From Odiellus spinosus (Eukaryota > Arthropoda > Arachnida > Opiliones > Phalangiidae), in NCBI GenBank assembly GCA_963920705.1, contig OY987231.1, positions 23,820,200 through 23,884,199 on the forward strand: a stretch of 64,000 bases of DNA. Reading direction: 5' to 3'. This document shows positions 62,014 through 64,000 of this stretch, piece by piece. The notes below the pieces were generated by a model. The model saw only the letters and a program-made list of their open reading frames with translations, did not search any database and had not been told where the DNA came from. Each line of letters begins with the position of its first letter. Position 1 is the stretch's first letter. The position numbers and the translations under genes were made by a program.

Positions 62014-62071
62014 ATGGCAGAACTGCCTCATTTAGGTACTAATTGCTATTTGAAAGATTGTAATAAATTAG
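62014..62071 (+). CDS. ZFAND1 exon 1
   Basis: ATG in ATAATGG context. Encodes MAELPHLGTNCYLKDCNKL, matching MAELDIGQHCQVEHCRQ. Donor GTAAGG, phase 1. Confidence 0.93.
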
Positions 62072-63371
62072 GTAAGGTATTATATTTGTATTTTCATTGT
62101 TTAAGATTTTTAGCCAAGGCTTAACGATTGTCAATAAACTGATCATCTGATGTTTTTGGCGAAAGTCATTGACCTTTTTCGTTTGTTTTTTATCCTCCAG
62201 ATTTCTTACCATTCGATTGTCAGTTTTGTGGAAATACGTTTTGGTAATTAGTATAATCTTATCATTATCGTAAGCTAAGGAACTTACCCCGGAGTTGCTT
62301 AATAATAAATTATTTCAGCCTCGATCATCGTATTCCAACCAGTCATAATTGTGAAAATGTGCCTGATTGTACTCTCGAGAATATACCACCACCGACTGAA
62401 AACCCTTTATTTAACCAGTGTCAATACGAAACTTGCTTTAAAGGAGAGATTTTCCCAGTGTTATGTCCAAAATGCGGGCAAAATTATTGCCTCGAACATC
62501 GCCACCCCACGGATCATTATTGCGAGGGTCTTCAACGCGAAGAAGAAATGGAAGAAAGCGCCTTTCTAGAAAAACAACTGGAAATTGAGAAAGCGTTACA
62601 AGGTAGGCCCTTTTTAAATCTTTTAATATATAAGAAACTTGTTGTAAATGCGTTTTAAAGTTTTTAAGGATCGAAACACGGCAACCGAAGCTCCGAGTTT
62701 CGAAAAACCTCAGGGGCGAAAATCAGAGGAAATGGCGGCCAAAGTTGAGATTATGAGGATGAAACTGGAAAGTGGAGCTATTGAGGAACCAGATTTTTAT
62801 ACGACTAAACCGATCGGGGATAAAAATTCCGTTAGTAAACCAAACCCTCCAGTCAAACCACCCAGGAAAAAATCCAAGGATATCGCGATGAATGTCAAAT
62901 TAATGAAGATGAAAATGAAAGCTGTTGGTCCACCAAATACCCTCGAAAACGAAAAAGTATTCTTTACTATAAAATTACCTCAAAAAGAAGCCAAAACATT
63001 GGAAACCATTATTTATTTTAAAAAGGTATTCCTAATAAATTTTATTATTAATCCTGGATAAGAGTATTTAGAGTTAACCCTAAACTTTACCCATTTTCTG
63101 AGTAGTTGTGGAGCGTTGGCAGATCCGTTGATTGGTTAACGGATCGTGAAAAGATAGTTAACAAAAATAACGTCCCAGGAGCTCGGGTAAATTGAAAAAT
63201 TAGTTTAATTAAACGTATTACTTACTTTTCAATATTTATAATTTACAGAAAATTGCGTTATTTTGGTCCGATTCCACTCTTCCATTATCATCCACTTGGA
63301 ATGAACTTTTATTATCGAACGACGGTTTAGTATCGGGCGAGACTTTGTCCTTACAATACTCTGAACCTTAA
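62014..63371 (+). CDS. AN1-type zinc finger protein ZFAND1, complete gene
   Basis: Six exons (62014-62071, 62201-62243, 62319-62602, 62661-63025, 63106-63186, 63249-63371) join to 954 nt, 317 residues. ZFAND1 links the AAA ATPase p97/VCP and the 26S proteasome to arsenite-induced stress granules and aids their clearance. Two perfect AN1 fingers are visible, each C-x4-C-x9-C-x2-C-x4-C-x2-H-x5-H-x-C: C11, C16, C26, C29, C34, H37, H43, C45 and C68, C73, C83, C86, C91, H94, H100, C102. A charged helix, an AAKVEIMRMK block and a ubiquitin-like C-terminal region (IYFKKLWSVGRSVDWL; LFWSDSTLPLSSTW; SLQYSEP) follow. ZFAND2 is excluded by the AKV.LMK.K and RWSIGK-like blocks. It is about 50 residues longer than human ZFAND1 (268), because of an apparent internal duplication. 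Confidence 0.94.
62201..62243 (+). CDS. ZFAND1 exon 2
   Basis: Acceptor TATCCTCCAG, donor GTAATT, phase 1 to 2. Encodes DFLPFDCQFCGNTF, the middle of AN1 finger 1 (human DFLPFVCDDCSGIF). 43 nt. Confidence 0.93.
62319..62602 (+). CDS. ZFAND1 exon 3 (end of AN1-1, all of AN1-2)
   Basis: Acceptor TTATTTCAG, donor GTAGGC, phase 2 to 1. Completes finger 1 (CLDHRIPTSHNC), contains finger 2 (CQYETCF..CPKCGQNYCLEHR, HPTDHYC), and ends in a charged helix EREEEMEES-like to EIEKALQ. Confidence 0.95.
62661..63025 (+). CDS. ZFAND1 exon 4 (duplicated K-S-x3-A-x2-V block)
   Basis: The acceptor is GTTTTAAAG, not the later TTTTTAAG, because only the former keeps frame. Donor GTATTC, phase 1 to 0. Residues 149-166 (KSEEMAAKVEIMRMKLES) and 199-216 (KSKDIAMNVKLMKMKMKA) are two versions of a block present once in human ZFAND1 (NSETAAKVALMKLKMHA). 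A Pro/Lys-rich spacer lies between. Confidence 0.9.
63106..63186 (+). CDS. ZFAND1 exon 5 (ubiquitin-like region)
   Basis: Acceptor TGAGTAG, donor GTAAAT, phase 0 to 0. Encodes LWSVGRSVDWLTDREKIVNK, matching RWSIGKAIDFAASLARLKND. No recognised ORF of its own; identified by family match. Confidence 0.9.
63249..63371 (+). CDS. ZFAND1 exon 6 (terminal)
   Basis: Acceptor ATTTACAG, phase 0. Encodes KIALFWSDSTLPLSSTWNEL, then GLVSGETLSLQYSEP and TAA at 63369-63371. Matches KLRLCHITSGEALPLDHTLETW and GGNIILEYL of human ZFAND1 in layout. Confidence 0.9.
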   Translation, partial: KIALFWSDSTLPLSSTWNELLLSNDGLVSGETLSLQYSEP

Positions 63372-63952
63372 CGATGTGGTTTTTATTAAAAGATTTAATA
63401 TATAAATGTCAAAATTCCATTTTAAAAGTAGCGAAGTAGGGTTTCCCTCCGATTAGCGTTGACAGTTTTACCTGTTTTTATTTTCAAGTACGAGTATAGT
63501 GGCGTGTGGAGATAACACTTTTCTAGATTAAAACGTACAGTTGTAGATAAGATAGTTAAGAGAAATCCACTCTTTGTATTAATCGACAAATACGTAATGG
63601 TAAATTATAATATTTAGTTTCGAAACTATCAAAAATTATTAAAAGTAAGTGAATTTTTTTAATAAATTGTTTTATATTTTTAAATTAAATTTGTTTATAT
63701 TTAATTAGTTTTGAATTTTTTTAATTCTAAATCTAATTGGATATCAACGCGTTAATTTGAATATATGATTAATCTTTTGAAATTTATATTTAATCATTTT
63801 TAATTTAGGACCTATTAGTCTAGTTTTTTAATTATTGTTTAATTTTTAGATGAGAAAACCATTTCATCGTACATTTTATGCAAAATTGAGCTTTAAAATG
63901 TTTTTAACGATACCAAAGATCTGAATTTGTGTTCAACAAAAAATTAGTCAAG
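63372..63952. other. ZFAND1 3' UTR and spacer
   Basis: Very AT-rich. AATAAA at 63661-63666 is a plausible poly(A) signal for ZFAND1. No other feature seen. Confidence 0.5.
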
Positions 63953-64000
63953 ATGAATGCGATGGAAATGCTGATCCGTAACAGTATGACATCCCTCCGT
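63953..64000 (+). CDS. Possible first codons of a downstream gene (cut by edge)
   Basis: ATG in AAGATGA context opens MNAMEMLIRNSMTSLR with no stop to the window end. Base composition jumps to about half GC after a very AT-rich spacer, as it does at real exons here. Too short to identify. Confidence 0.35.
   Translation, partial: MNAMEMLIRNSMTSLR

Overview
The window is nuclear DNA of an animal. Coding exons are short, GC-richer and bounded by GT..AG introns. The DNA between them is AT-rich and full of minisatellites and short non-autonomous transposons. All three proteins I could name (a type I diacylglycerol kinase, CLASP and ZFAND1) are typical of metazoans. The repeat load, lack of recognisable vertebrate repeats and one 37-kb intron suggest an invertebrate; I cannot name the phylum. 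Gene models were assembled by hand by matching reading frame across splice junctions, and all three named genes lie on the + strand.

Layout. 1-1246: last three coding exons of a type I diacylglycerol kinase, preceded by an intronic 30-bp minisatellite. 1247-8004: AT-rich spacer with two minisatellites and eight perfect TGACGTCA (CRE) palindromes between 3.6 and 7.0 kb. 8005-60450: a complete CLASP gene (CLIP-associating protein, a microtubule plus-end regulator) in 33 exons, about 1461 residues, with TOG1, TOG2, a Ser/Arg linker with two SxIP-type EB-binding motifs, TOG3 and the C-terminal CLIP-interacting domain. Exons 1-6 (TOG1) lie at 8.0-10.8 kb, then a 37-kb intron, then the rest at 48.1-60.5 kb. 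62014-63371: complete ZFAND1 (two AN1 zinc fingers plus a ubiquitin-like tail) in six exons. 63953-64000: possible first codons of another gene cut by the window edge.

The long CLASP intron is not empty. At 14675-15119 it holds a 148-codon open exon ending in a phase-1 donor that fits the exon 7 acceptor. This makes it a good candidate for an alternative first exon giving a CLASP form without TOG1. About 1.65 kb upstream is a block with GGCGGGAAA, a CRE and a TATAAAAG box. Near 11.1-11.35 kb is a tandem array of seven E2F-type sites. The intron also holds foldback MITEs: some with 7-bp target duplications, many with TTAA ends, one nested in another, and one built around a 20-bp palindrome array. 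No autonomous transposase, tRNA, rRNA or CRISPR was found.

Functionally the genes look like unrelated neighbours: lipid signalling (DGK), microtubule dynamics (CLASP) and p97/proteasome-linked stress-granule clearance (ZFAND1). The most informative points are the alternative N- and C-terminal forms of CLASP, the clustered CRE and E2F sites, an apparent 50-residue duplication in ZFAND1, and the MITE families that account for much of several introns.
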